Source: Mesorhabditis belari (lineage: Eukaryota > Nematoda > Chromadorea > Rhabditida > Rhabditidae). From it: a stretch of 64,000 nucleotides of DNA. The position numbers were made by a program, and so were the translations under genes. This document shows positions 13,201-21,637 of the stretch, one piece after another. The first letter of the stretch is position 1. The number at the start of each line of letters is the position of its first letter. The notes beneath the pieces are model-generated. The model searched no databases. It saw only the letters and a list, made by a program, of their open reading frames with translations, and was not told where the DNA came from. The stretch lies in assembly GCA_958450365.1 (NCBI GenBank), contig CAUEEP010000883.1:550001-614000 (forward strand). The letters run 5' to 3'.

Positions 13201-14721
13201 ACTCACCAAGGTCATTTGGTAATAGAGAAAAAGTTTGTACGACAAAAATTGCAAAGAGGATTTCTCTTTTGCCAAAAAGGATTTCTCATTTTCGCTCAAA
13301 TCCAAATTCCGATAGCGATTTTGAGGGCAAAAAACATTTATTTTCCCTTATCAAAACAAGGGATTTCACGTAAGAGTGAGCAAAATCCCACCAAAACACA
13401 AAAATCAGCAAGAAACATTAAAGGTTTTTCTTGAAAAAACTTTCTTGAAGCAACTTTCTTGAAAACAAATTTCTTGAAAATCCCATCAAAGCACAAAAAT
13501 CAGCAAGAAACATTAAAGCTTTTTCTTGAAAAAACTCCAAGTTCTCCTCAAAAAACACTTTCCTTTCTCAAAACCGATAAACAGATGGTCAGATTAGCTA
13601 TTCAAGAAACTTAGTCACAAGATATTATATACCGTAAATACCGTAATATTAGGTTGATGCAAAAGTCTTTTTCATTTTTTTCGTACTTCTTTTGAAAAAT
13701 AACAAAGTCATCAATTAACCTATGGTTTGCTCTAAATGAAAAGTGTTTATTGTTGAATTTCCCATCTTTTTAAGTCAATTTGGGTTCACTTTCAAGCAAA
13801 TTCGAGAGTGAAAACGGGTTTTTCATAAAAATCTATAAAAACCTCTATAAAGAAATTGGCTGAATCAATTTCTCTGAAAATCTGAAAAAATATCTAACTT
13901 TTTGTGCTCTATCTTCTATTTATTAACATCAAGATTGGTTTCCTTAGCTAAAGCGTCTAAAATGCATCATCGAGCCGTCGCCTTTTTTTGACTACCCGAC
14001 TTCAGGCTCTCAAAAAAATCTAGACATAAGACATTTTAAACTCGTTTTAATGTCATTTTGCAGAAAAATAATTGGTTTTTCTAATGAAATCAACCGTAGT
14101 TTAATTGGTGCATTTGTTACTTTTTAACGGAAGTACGAAAAAAATGAAAAAGACTTTTGCATCAACCTAATAGTACCGCACCCCCATAATGACGGTGCGG
14201 AGTGTTGCGTAGTCTAGCTTTGAACGAGTTTTTGCTCGACACTGGTTTATGCTACAATGCGCGCTTAGGTATCAAAAAATAGCCCTGAATTTCAGCTATT
14301 TTTTGATACCAAAGACGCATTTTTTGAAAGTATGGGCGCTTTGAAAAAAATGGAATACTAAAAACTTTTGCGACTACGTGACTGTACGAGGGGGGTGGGG
14401 TACTACAGTATTTACCGTAAGTTCTCTAGAACTAACTTGAGCCAAAATGACGACATCCCTCCGCGTTGCTTCGGCCACTTGTGATGTGTAGATGACGGTA
14501 ACTGTGACAGAAAATGAAAAATCATTCTCAAATGAATTCAAACTTTACACTGATACCTTTTCAAGCTTTAAATAGGTACCAAATTTTTGCTTTTTCTAGT
14601 TTTTTTAGGGAGAAAGCAGGCTCCAAAACGGATGGGTTTTTTTTTGAGACAAGGAAATGGAGGGTTTTTTTCCGGGGTAATTATTTTCTGAATTATTTTT
14701 TTTTTTTTTTTTGTGTATTTT

Positions 14722-14753
<32 letters not shown>

Positions 14754-17700
14754 AGTTTTTTTCCAAAAATTTTTTTTTTTTTTTTTTTTTTTATATTTTT
14801 TTTTTTGGGGGGGGGGGGGTGCGCACCTGGACATTTGCGCACCTTTTTTTTTGCTGGAAAAGGCCTTAGGAAAGGTCGTAGAGCTTCGAAAATGTTTTCA
14901 TGGAAGGGAATCGTATGCGTAGATTCAGAATTTCGACAAATCAGACCTCGCTGACACGTCAAATTTGGGCTAAAAGCCAAAAACTACGCAACTTAACGCT
15001 TTTCCGCAGTTTTTGCCTTTTAGCCCAAATTTGACGTGTCAGCGAGGTCTGATTTGTCGAAATTCGGAATCTACGCATACGATTCCCTTGTTAGGAAATA
15101 TTTTCGAAGCTCTACGGCATTGCCTAATGCCTTTTCCAGCAAAAAAAAAGGTGCGCAAATGTCCAGGTGCGCAAAAAAAACGTCGCATTTGTCCCACCCC
15201 CGTCATATATAATGCTCGTCGTCATTTTTTTGCAATAATTTTTGCTAAAAGTACGGTAATTTTTTCCCAGCATGCATTTTGAAAACACGCATTACTCGCG
15301 AGGAAAAAACTCTACATGAAAATTGTTTACAACTCACATTCCGTGCGAACAGTCGGTGCGAATTCCCATGTCATTGTCTCATCTCGATTCACATTCACTC
15401 GCCCGATTATCGATTTCGGACCCCCGTCGCCCAGATACGACAACTCGAACGAACCATCATTGCTCACTATTAAGTTGGCGTATTATTGGCATTGGCGTAT
15501 TATTTTGGCGTTGGCGTATTATTGGTGTTGGAGTATTATTAGCGTTGGCGTATTATTGGCGTTTGCGTATTGTTGGCGTTGGCGTATTATTGGCGTTGGC
15601 GTATTTTTCAAAACTTTTTTTAAAAATAAGGCCGCCATCAACAAAATTTCTATTTAAACTATTAAAAAGCTTGATTTTTTCTCTGCAAAATGGCTTTTAG
15701 GAAGTTCTTGAAAGTAGTTGTTTTTGTGAATTTTCAAAGGCGCAAAGGCGAGCACCCAAAAATGCCGAAGTCGCAAGTTTGCACACTTTCTTCAATACAA
15801 ACCAATTTTAGTGTCAAAGTAAAAAAGATAGAGCTTATTTGATTACATAAGTATGTAAAATTTGAAAACGGTTGGTCCATCCATTTTCTTTAAAACAGCA
15901 ATTGAAAATTTTATCGAAAAATGCGTTTTTACCGAGCTTTGAGGCGAGGTTTGAGCTTTCTTTCAAAAGCCATTTTGTAGAGAAATTATAGATATAGTTT
16001 ATAGGGCTATGGGTTTGGACTCAAAGCTTAGCCACGTCCCATCAATTGAAAGTTTAGCCTGTCCCATGTTGCTTACCTTGAATCGTACACCAAAAATTAT
16101 CTTTCCAAATTGTGAGAATTTTGAAAAACTTAACGAAACTTGCTTAAAAACCTTTCTAATGTTTTTTAGAACTAATAACTATTCGAATTTTTTCCCCAAG
16201 CCTGTCCCTATAGTACTTACCTTGAATCGTGGCACATTCCACTCGAGCCTCTTCACGAAACAGAGATCCCAGGGTTTTGCGTGAGCTCAGAAATTGTTTT
16301 GCCATTAAACGGTCGACAGTCTGAATTGATTGATTCGTCTGATTGTTTAATTGACTTTTAGAAATTCTATCGGGAAATTCTATTCTATCTAAAAGTTCTA
16401 GTAGAAGTTCGTTTTGTTAAATTTTTGGGTACTTGTGGAGTATCCGGGGGGTCTTTCAATCCGGTGGGGTAAAATTTTAAGATCTAAGATTAAGATCCGG
16501 TGGGGTAAAATTTTATATACGTTATAAGTGATTTGGTGGCAAATTCCCTTCAAATGTAAAGATATTCAATTTATTCGAGGTGATTACTTGATTACGTGAT
16601 TCGAGGTGATACTCGGGGGGTGGGACAAATGCGACCTTTTTTTGCGCACCTGGACATTTGCGCACCTTTTTCTTGCTGGAAAAGGCCTTAGGAAAGGTCG
16701 TAGAGCTTCGAAAATATTTCCATATAAGGGAATCGTATGCGTAAATTCCGAATTTCGACAAATCAGATCTCGCTGACACGTCAAATTTGGGCTAAAAGGC
16801 AAAAACTGCGGAAAAGCGTTAAGTTGCGTAGTTTTTGGCTTTTAGCCCAAATTTGACGTGTCAGCGAGGTCTGATTTGTCGAAATTCGGAATCTACGCAT
16901 ACGATTCCTTTATATGGAAATATTTTCGAAGCTCTACGACCTTTCCTAAGGCCTTTTCCAGCAAGAAAAAGGTGCGCAAATGTCCAGGTGCGCAAAAAAA
17001 GCTCGCATTTGTCCCACCCCCGATACTCGATCAAAAACGCAACTTCTACAAAATTTTTTTATGTCATTATTAGAAATGTTGATACTATCCTAGTTGGCAG
17101 ATCACTTTTTTTTCTTCAAAACCATTTTTTGGGGTAGTTTTATGTGTTGATATTTGGCCTCCTGGTCTAGAAGTAAATTCGATAGATTTTTACAGGTCGT
17201 ATTCATTTTCACTGTTACAAATAGTCACTGTTACAAATAGTCACTGTTACAAATAGTCACTGTTGTACTTCACAAATTTATTTAATTATTATGTTTGGTA
17301 CGACGCGCAAACAGTGGTAAAGCCATATTAACAAAAAAAAACATTTTTGCGCATTTGGTTGGTTTTTTGAAAGTTTACCCCGGATCTTAAAATTTTACCA
17401 CCCCGGATATTGAAAGACCCCCACAAGTACCAATTTTTGATATTCTATTCTATATTCTATCATTTACTCACCTCATCGATATCCTGAAACAATGTTTGCA
17501 ATAATTGTCGACTTGAGAAAATGATCGCCCACGAGCCAGAGATATCAGTGTATTGCGGTGAAGGGCAGGCATTAAAAAACTGAATAAATAAACTTGTGTC
17601 GGGAATATGATAGCTGTTTTAAATCATTTCCCACAAATTATTTATTTGTTAAGTGTTTTCTAAAGTGTGGACCTCTTACCGTACCCCTAATTTCTCCGAC

Positions 17701-20491
17701 ATTTCACAGCATTTCTTCTCTTTGGTAAAATTCGTTGTCGAATTTTTGTTTTGAAAAAGATTGCTCAATATTTCGTCTGTTTATTGTTAAATCAACTTCG
17801 TCAGCTTCGTCAACTGCTCAAATTGTATCATCAACATCAAGGATATCAAGAAAACATATATTAAAACGCCTTCGCCGACTTTATCGCCTCCAGAAGCTCG
17901 GACTTCTATGCTACCGGCATAAATAAACTTGCTTCTCGTTGGTAAAAAGGAACCGTATTGGAACCGTATTAGATCAAAATAGGTAAATGTGGTAAATGTT
18001 AGTAAATGTGTTAATTTAATTTTAATGGTTCTTATTTCGATTAATAAAGTTTTTCTTGGAGCAAGTTATGGGATTTGAAATATTCGAGTTGAAAACGCTC
18101 CGGACTCCGTTGAAAACACTCCGATTTATTTCCGGACAACCTATTGGTTTGTCCAGTTATGCATGCGCGTTTTTACTATTTTGTAAATTTCTCAAGATAT
18201 CGAAAAGATGTATATGAGTGTTATATATCATTCGAAAGCTGAAGATCTCCTCTACATTTTGATATAAAAACGTTTTTGAATTTATTCAACTTTTTGGGAA
18301 ATTGACTACACAAAGGGAGAGGTCGTTTTCAAAAAAACCCATTCCAGCTTAGCTGTTCCTCAAGTTTTATGGTGTAAAATAACCACCCAGAAAAAAAGAT
18401 GCTCTGAAATTGTTATATTTTTAAAAAAGTTGTATAGATATATCTATTGGCCAAACATCAAACGGTTAACTCAATTTGAGAGGAGCCAAAACTTGATCCA
18501 AAGACACCCTTCCATTTTTTGGCCACCTCTTCTTCTGTGCAGTCAATTTGCCCAAAAGTTGAACAAATTCAAAAACGTTTTTATATCAAAATGTAGAGGA
18601 GATCTTCAGCTTTCGAATAATACTCATATATATCTTTTTCTCGATTTCGGTATCTTGAGAAATTTACAAAATAGTAAAAAACGCGCATTCATAACTGGAC
18701 AACCCAATAATACGTATATGTTGGGATCCGGAAATTTCGCCTAACGCCATTTCGCCATTTTTTAAAAGTATACGCATATTTGATTACCCTAGAATAGGTA
18801 GATAAAAAGGTAGATAAAAAGTATCAAAACAACCACTCAAAACATTAGATCCAACTAAACCAGGATAAAAGTTGCCCCGTCCAGCCACCAAAATACCAAA
18901 AAATGCTATTTGCGATAAAGAAAATAAACGCAAAAAGAAAAGATGAAAATTTTCTAAATGCACGTTTATAAAACCATTAAATTTATCAATTTGATTAAAA
19001 TACAATTTTGTTTAGAATTTGATTTGATCTGATTTGATTAAAAGATTGTGGAAAGAATAGTGGCGGAGGATAATATAAAAATGCGACACTAATTCGCCTT
19101 TAAAAAAAATTTGCTTAACAAGCTTTTAAAATATGCATTTAAAATAGCTTTAGGGGAAATGGCGTTAGGTAAAATGGCGTTCCGCAAAATGTTTTTTAGG
19201 CGAAATGGGCGCTAACCGCTAATAAGTTATATCCGATTTAGACTCAACAATAGTTTTAACAATTGCTGCGTTGATAAATCATGTTTTTGTCATGTTTTTG
19301 TCATTTTTTAACAGTTTTTGACAGTTTTTCATGCGTCTTTGCACTAAATCGCTTTTTTCAATCAAAAACAAAGTCAAAAACAAAGTCAAAAACAATAGTT
19401 TCACCAAAAGCCCGTAACTTTTACCGAATTTAGCCACTTTTTAAGCGAAAGTATACTAATTTTCAGTTTTATCATCCCAAAATTACATCAAAAACTTTCA
19501 AAAGCATGATAAAAACATGGTTTACCAACGCAGGAATTGTTAAAACTATTGTTGAGTTCAAGTCGGATATATTAAGTTGGAAAGAAAGTTCTAGGAAAAA
19601 GAAAAAGTCGTGGAGTGATCTTTCAATTGGAGTCTAGACGCATTTGTGGTGCAATTAGCAAATTAGCACTCTGAGTAAATGCTATTAGGTTGGAAAGAAA
19701 GTTCTAGGAAAAGGTTTGCACAGTGATTTCTCAAAAACCAAACCATCAATTCTTCGCAGATTTTTGATAAACTTGACTATATTAAGGTGTTAAAGATCAA
19801 TTTGCATATTAAATTGGCAAAGAGGCGAAAGTATTTTTTTAGGAAGACAGTTTTTCATGCGTCTTTTCACTAAATCGCTTTTTCAATCAAAAACAGAGAC
19901 AAAAACAAAGTCAAAAACAATAGTTGCACCAAAAGCCCGTAAATTTTACCGAATTTAGCCACTTTTTAGGTGAAAGTATACTAATTTTCAGTTTTATCAT
20001 CCCAAAATTACATCAAAAACTTTTAAAAGCATGACAAAAACATGGTTTATCAACGTAGGAATTGTTAAAACTATTGTTGAGTTTAAGTCGGATATAACAT
20101 ATACAACAGATTGAATCCGATCCGATACTCAAAAAAACTTGATAGAAATCTTGAAACATTACTTCAGTGAGAGATCCGAGAGCCGTTGCCGTCTTCGGAT
20201 CGATATTCGACATGAGCCCGCCAGCATACGGATTTCCAATATCATTGATTGTCGGAATGGACACTTGAGAGATCCACTGAATAGCTTTTGAGATTAAATT
20301 GAGTAAAAAAAAATGGCAAGTTAACAGTAGATAGCAAAAGTTTCCGCGTTTTCTCTTTCTCTACTTACCCTTTCACCCAGTTGCTTTGCGGTGAGAGCGA
20401 TCGTTCGAAAGAATTGCTCGACTGGGTCTGCTGTGAATGTGAAATGGAAAATTGCAAGCATCACAAAAGCATATAACCATTTTGACATCAT
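1288..20491 (-). CDS. Secreted lipocalin-like protein, 8 exons, split by a BEL/Pao insertion
   Basis: I assembled this gene from splice sites: 20491-20369, 20276-20163, 17579-17472, 16320-16221, 15466-15331, 13294-13207, 2524-2438 and 1464-1288 (stop TGA 1288-1290). All phases agree and the sum is 933 nt (310 residues). The first exon gives a signal peptide, MMSKWLYAFVMLAIFHFTFT. Exon 3 carries CPSPQYTDISGSW, with a G-x-W of lipocalin type; exon 5 has NDGSFELSYLGDGG; exon 7 has CENVLVLARTRTLYETIYAQ, like the last strand and helix of lipocalins. Lipocalins are secreted carriers of small hydrophobic ligands. Exon 6 has a weak acceptor (TTTGAG) and is the least certain; exon 8 has a good acceptor (CTTTCCAG) but no domain evidence. 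The intron between exons 6 and 7 holds the retrotransposon at 4528-13177, in opposite orientation. The gene ends tail to tail with the transporter. Confidence 0.6.
1575..2414. repeat. Three copies of a 222-bp TACCGTATTTTCTCTAATAG MITE
   Basis: Copies lie at 1575-about 1780 (right end degenerate), 1973-2187 and 2193-2414. An intact copy starts TACCGTATTTTCTCTAATAG and ends with the reverse complement, and its body contains TCGATAGGTTCTGATAAGCG or close variants. The second and third are only 5 bp apart. Further copies of the family are at 21.1, 22.3, 22.5, 39.0, 53.9 and 54.4 kb. Confidence 0.85.
2674..3548. mobile_element. Non-autonomous mariner-type element with TTAAGTTGGAAAG ends
   Basis: It begins TA-TTAAGTTGGAAAGAAAGTTC and ends GAACTTTCTTTCCAACCTAA-TA, so the terminal inverted repeats and TA flanks are of mariner type. 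No transposase frame is recognisable. Related inverted sequence occurs at 19.57-19.79 kb. A 16-bp tandem repeat at 2934-3101 lies inside. Confidence 0.6.
2934..3101. repeat. 16-bp tandem repeat, unit GCAACACGCTCTACTA
   Basis: About ten units follow one another, with AACACG/AATACG/AATATG and CTACTA/CTAATA variants. It is a minisatellite in non-coding DNA. Confidence 0.9.
3661..4188. mobile_element. Mariner-type MITE, 528 bp, nested in another repeat
   Basis: Ends are TTGGGTTGGTGAATTGAAAA and its near-complement TTTTCAATTCACCAATCCAA, with TA on both sides (3659-3660, 4189-4190). The right part contains an inner inverted repeat shared with the element at the window start. On both sides lies the same roughly 100-bp sequence (3551-3660 and about 4200-4303), so the element sits within or between copies of a further repeat. 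Confidence 0.8.
4528..4775 (+). repeat. 5' LTR of the BEL/Pao element
   Basis: It starts TGTTCGG and ends TTCAACA, so it has TG...CA termini. A TATA box (TATATAAA, 4701-4708) and an AATAAA (4722-4727) suggest transcription start and polyadenylation inside the LTR. It is identical to 12930-13177 by direct comparison. Confidence 0.97.
4701..4708 (+). promoter_or_regulatory. TATA box in the 5' LTR
   Basis: TATATAAA lies 75 bp before the LTR end and is the likely core promoter for the genomic transcript. The same motif occurs in the 3' LTR. Confidence 0.6.
4779..4796 (+). promoter_or_regulatory. Putative primer binding site
   Basis: TGGTGCGCAGTCCGGGAA begins three bases after the 5' LTR. Its complement ends in CCA and has the form of a tRNA 3' end with acceptor ACTGCGC and a T-stem CCCGG. 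I cannot name the tRNA from memory. Confidence 0.6.
4910..12103 (+). CDS. Gag-Pol polyprotein of BEL/Pao element with N-terminal part of Env-like region in frame
   Basis: The first ATG of the frame is at 4910 (the frame is open back to the LTR, without another ATG). It gives 2397 residues. Gag (DUF1759 type) spans about 156-325; cysteine-histidine motifs start at 383 (CAYC), 414 (CFNCLQEGHNVAKC) and 433 (CRKC). The protease site is D501 in FFDCGSDFSY. Reverse transcriptase has D840 (GDIKQAF) and YVDN with D919. RNase H residues are D1077, E1119, D1148 and D1192. Integrase has H1374...C1409/C1412 and D1445, D1507, E1556; a DUF5641-type domain follows (about 1682-1745). From 1798 the frame enters the Env-like region: signal-type helix 1798-1818, cysteine-rich ectodomain, helix 2133-2151, RRQRRQR at 2156-2162, second signal-type helix 2168-2186, then a Gc-like part with CGCISFAPACLF from 2316. 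The frame ends early, before the glycoprotein is complete. Confidence 0.93.
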   Translation: MTAVMKARVTRAVTKINGILERVKNSDESLEGDLLSNDLDRINKAVNSIETFLGEIVSAQKEMDVAQKLWLGYIASLGEEAREKEAEAMERHLDSSDGANEALEAASKHAVLLERLKDRAHQALRELSPIITTPSPTRTTPPLYAAPNPSVPQPFLLPKIPLPRFDGDESKFRLFTQAFDQTIDSQHWPKVVKLAYMFDSLDGRAKQAIAGFELSEENYDLVRTRLKERFGNEQSLRNKIFSQILSLQPYGESYSETVELVDEIEALLQQAETLKMDVEAEAIRLAIERALPRWVESSVFQMKLSSPVWKLGDLRQALARIVKSGAERQHHCKRHERATTMVTTYSKKTRPLEKGQNEFHRKPNLPNTSETQTRTKKAPRKACAYCSEMHASLECRKFANPEARKRHLQATQKCFNCLQEGHNVAKCPSKWTCRKCKKKHHSSICNLPNPSTERNTAAATIDDAPTALACKAPEGVLLMTIQAIVRNPKNNKRVKTSIFFDCGSDFSYVSFDLLELLGIEKAAHQSMDVTTFGGQTKKLPFQAANVELELLDGSTFPLAARGISQITAKLRSIAISNIKPEKLCGHIQTEKRQPHVLLGIDDFWNLVINKRKEKIANLHIIDTKLGVVLSGGDNPLKRNNYGVTAEEENIEEGAICANGISIIDEDSVMQEEVAKWLSLDNIGIEDQRDTKNDDQETYEKFKQSTKFVNNRFLISIPIDENVQLDSNEGLAIQQLIAWTKNASKSPETIPKTKEGFELWKKDGIIEQIPDEEIQNPPGGKCVYNPFHVVTKKFRIVHNGSAARKGRTSLNSHIHRGPVMHMDLVQFLLMFRTAPYVAMGDIKQAFLQLGLNTYDKDLLRFLVPKDWKKPITKENIRHMRFTRLNFGLKCSSFLLAGTLKILFDESDPRNEEVLKGTYVDNMLATGNTADEVKNKIEYTKEKLQEASMELRDLVSNSPSNNKKWRFEKTEYNVLGHTWNIETDSIVFRIPGNEWTTTTKRSLLSNLARFYDPMGYFAPIWLPLKSIIQKTWKLDLKWDQPLPPEIANELIKTNSAIITIPRNVLPTIPGELILHVFTDASLVGIGICAYLKVKDSNHLPHLLMAKSKVTPLGENTVPRLELTAATLGVRKAKTIRKNIPRVQACIIWSDSQVVLGWIRGDAADKPVFVKNRLAEITSIEATFRYVRTHENPADIASRGTEISKIEKNELWWNGPSFLQQPEDQWPRPELEPIEITPTKGTTATSIIQTQEKEDCSLLNPRRFSSWNKMICTMTFVLWFIKITSTRAESGIRSILKNFTHRHEIGQLAEIQLIKESQQRHPPSPTDTKSLRLFRDENNCWRSQGRIDNSNAGEEAKKPFFLSHKDPATALLAADVHERMQHASTSVTLATLRNSVWITHGRVLVNKVVKRCLACKPERAVPFKLPELPQLPTSRVKASLPFENAGVDLAGPFLVNDNGETTKVWICVFVCMASRAIHIETTRSVSAIDFLQALRRFVARRGLPKFFISDNGTNFRATSPLIESWSNADQELFEKSALKDRITWKHIPVLSPWSGGLYERMIRIIKESLRRTIRNRLLDIEEFITFTAEAEAVVNSRPLTNLGNGKVPRPIDLTIPNATIRLPTEELQDSQPLQGNTQRSLRASWQHAVDRTNIFWELFTTDYLLALRERGFQGLKQHPNATKRRPILDEIVIVYEPNVAKGKWRTGKITRLVESNDGHVRSAEVQMSNGRSTIRSIATLYPLEILPEENENTTANEKPESEAEKPTENKDVSKGSQSKNGSAQKIVESSRSRYEFRPRKAITYTTVILVLQLMSGVAASACSGIVRYQEYCTRFGLAIHENKGRACAKPVSCGIDQHIRRHTDPSYLTSPCTTPCRCPNWADDCSWLIKHPSTQYLPEHGERIAKMAPNLCRVKSQQCPIQQTRSIHEVMLYNGAMAWVNELNIIRKQITEPICIGEGDVDGTSTFCEQFKCTRGGPRFCLFPRHELALLQTPNGAVPIKAWATSNKRVYVQEEKNDTTEKCRRLSFNCTNSGLVIDIIPECNDLAEICVNTGSNRQCTHLDPSQISQGPTEFCTPPKYRITNHTFEITAWKNGNLREKRLLQCPPLNICDVSNCIICWSTYFTPQCTVSRVGGALLRVLIGITWFWATIAIVKRATRRQRRQRTYPIRLMRLALLLLLHWPSQVYSCGETITIQAKNHECQVFHNGLTSCRFEQKTMLTLRDHEEACIMFKDHTEKPAGTLRIRAQGSYRCSRTGNRVFTRPVEIHTVSTRRCPGMGSCSSNACATTTHNAKIEEFRQTSHLPGNSRCQDGCSGFICGCISFAPACLFSRSFASPIDNTTIEVINCEWVKSAIVEWDLEGKKGSQFWPRERPIRTGPFLSESSTSMSRKKSARDSLPS
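11947..12951 (+). pseudogene. C-terminal part of the Env-like glycoprotein in a shifted frame
   Basis: This 334-codon frame overlaps the end of the polyprotein frame (11947-12103) in a different phase. It is cysteine-rich and ends with a membrane helix (residues about 290-308, IIALLFIVPYVIILF) and a short basic tail, as expected for the end of a class II, phlebovirus-type Gc protein. The upstream half of the same domain is in the Gag-Pol frame, so a single-frame glycoprotein is not encoded. The stop codon (12949-12951) lies inside the 3' LTR. Causes could be a real inactivating indel, a sequencing error, ribosomal frameshifting or splicing; the sequence alone does not decide. Confidence 0.75.
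12930..13177 (+). repeat. 3' LTR of the BEL/Pao element
   Basis: It is identical to the 5' LTR and followed by the target duplication CCGTG (13178-13182). The sequence just before it, GGCCGGGAA after a pyrimidine run, is a poor purine tract. Confidence 0.97.
13630..14419. mobile_element. MITE with TACCGTAAATAC ends, interrupted by a second MITE
   Basis: The outer element starts TACCGTAAATACCGTAA and ends ACAGTATTTACCGTA, with CACCCCC near the inner left and GGGGGTGGGG near the right end. It is split at a TA by the mariner-type element 13649-14170. A related sequence occurs at about 62.30-62.56 kb. Confidence 0.65.
13649..14170. mobile_element. Mariner-type MITE, 522 bp
   Basis: It starts TTAGGTTGATGCAAAAGTCT and ends with the exact complement (about 41-bp terminal repeats), flanked by TA. 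No transposase is encoded. It sits inside 13630-14419. Confidence 0.88.
14690..14820. other. Homopolymer block, probably unreliable consensus
   Basis: Runs of T of 14-26 bases are broken by single bases and followed by a run of G. The block replaces the expected left terminus of the foldback element at 14820-15202. The poly-F and poly-K frames across it are artefacts. Confidence 0.7.
14820..15202. repeat. Long inverted-repeat (foldback) element, copy A
   Basis: Arms of about 180 bp contain GTGCGCAAATGTCCAGGTGC and TTTGACGTGTCAGCGAGGTC or their complements and meet near 14995. The right end is TCGCATTTGTCCCACCCCCG; the left end is lost in the homopolymer block. Confidence 0.8.
15472..15608. 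repeat. Tandem repeat, unit about GTTGGCGTATTATTG
   Basis: About nine degenerate units directly follow the splice acceptor of exon 5 of the lipocalin-like gene on the minus strand. Confidence 0.85.
16425..17435. repeat. Inverted-repeat element split by foldback copy B
   Basis: The left part (about 16428-16500, GGTACTTGTGGAGTATCC and GGTGGGGTAAAATTTTAAGA) is mirrored by 17369-17432. Between them lies the complete foldback element 16614-17022, which shares its arms with copy A at 14.8-15.2 kb. The nesting shows two successive insertions. Confidence 0.65.
16614..17022. repeat. Long inverted-repeat (foldback) element, copy B, intact
   Basis: It is a 409-bp near-palindrome from CGGGGGGTGGGACAAATGCG to its complement TCGCATTTGTCCCACCCCCG. 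The arms are about 190 bp and meet near 16815. It has no coding capacity. Confidence 0.88.
18144..18707. mobile_element. Mariner-type long-TIR MITE, copy 1
   Basis: It runs from TTGGTTTGTCCAGTTATG to CATAACTGGACAACCCAA, flanked by TA, with arms of about 200 bp. A second copy is at 62879-63452. Confidence 0.85.
18737..19215. repeat. Element with CGCCTAACGCCATTTCGCC ends
   Basis: The left CGCCTAACGCCATTTCGCC is mirrored by GGCGTTAGGTAAAATGGCG and GGCGAAATGGGCGC on the right. The inside is AT-rich with no gene. The boundaries are approximate. Confidence 0.45.
19228..20098. repeat. Composite of two related inverted-repeat MITEs with a nested insert
   Basis: ATCCGATTTAGACTCAACAA at the left is mirrored by TTGTTGAGTTCAAGTCGGAT near 19555 and by TTGTTGAGTTTAAGTCGGAT near 20091. 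A TTAAGTTGGAAAGAAAG-type insert (about 19571-19785) separates the two units. Related sequence lies at 4306-4440. Confidence 0.6.
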
Positions 20492-21080
20492 TTTATCACA
20501 TCTTTCGTTAAAAGCTAAATTTAGAATGGTAATAAAAAGGTTTTCAAGACGTTTTCTTAAAGTTAAAGTTAAAGTTAAAGTTTTCAAGACGAATCTGCCT
20601 CGAAATTGTAAAAAATTCGTTAAAATGAGTAATCGAGAGTTCTCCTCTTTTTTTTTGGAGTGAATGGGTTGATCGTTTATGTCTCTTTTTTCTATTTTTG
20701 CTCAAAATCTCACCAAAATGCCTTTGTTGTTTGGGGAAAGTCTAAAAAGAGAGGAAAACCAGTCCGATTTTCATGAATACTTTCATTTTAGTCTGTTTTT
20801 TTCTCTTTTTTCTTTTTTCTCTTTTTCCCTTTTCAATCTGTTTTGCAAATTCAGTGTTTCACAAACTTTCTTGATTTAAATTTAATTTATGCAATTGCAG
20901 GAAAAGGAGAGAACTTGGTGCGCTAGATGATTTGTGTTTCGGTTTCTGGGCACAAAGTACCCGTGATTCTGTACATGTACATGTATTGGAAACACTGTGT
21001 TTATAAAGTTAAGAGCATCTTTTCTAGCGTACAAAAGTATCCATTTAGCTGACAATGAGCTTATTGTCAGTCAGTTTAAA

Positions 21081-21188
21081 GATGAGATCTAGTGGGGGAT
21101 TCGAGTGTTGAGCTTCTGCGGAAACTTTAGAAACCGTAAAATAGTCATCAACTCGGCTGGGTGCACTACTATTAGAGAGAATACGGTA
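21081..21188. repeat. Truncated copy of the 222-bp MITE
   Basis: Only the half from GATGAGATCT to the terminus AGAGAATACGGTA is present. Confidence 0.8.
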
Positions 21189-21350
21189 GCTGCAATTTCA
21201 ATTGTAATCATTTAATTTTAAATAAGATTTACCGAAGTCATTATATTGTAAATAGTTTATCCGGCGGATTTTCTTGAATCTAAATCTAAATCTAACTCCG
21301 AAAAGTGTTTAGAATTTGAATAATTTTGGGTTCTCTCGGCGCTTCACACA

Positions 21351-21637
21351 TACCGTATTTGTTCGAATAGAAGACCGGGTAAAGAGTATGATCGCGTACT
21401 CCTGCGTAGCAGCCCTTTTTAAAATTTCTTTTCTGCATAAAAGCTTTCAATCAAGTGCTATAGAGCTGGAAAATGGCTCAAAAATACCACATGAGCTAAC
21501 AGATTTTTGAGTCATTTTCCAGCTCTATAGCACTTCATTGAAAGCTTTTATGCAGAAAAGAAATTTTAAAAAGGGCTGCTACGCAGGAGTACGCAATGAT
21601 ACTCTTTACCCGGTCTTCTATTCAAAAAAATACGGTA
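21351..21637. repeat. Near-perfect 287-bp palindromic MITE
   Basis: It runs from TACCGTATTTGTTCGAATAG to TTCAAAAAAATACGGTA. Arms of about 140 bp meet near CACATGAGCTAACAG. A second copy begins at 63812. Confidence 0.9.
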
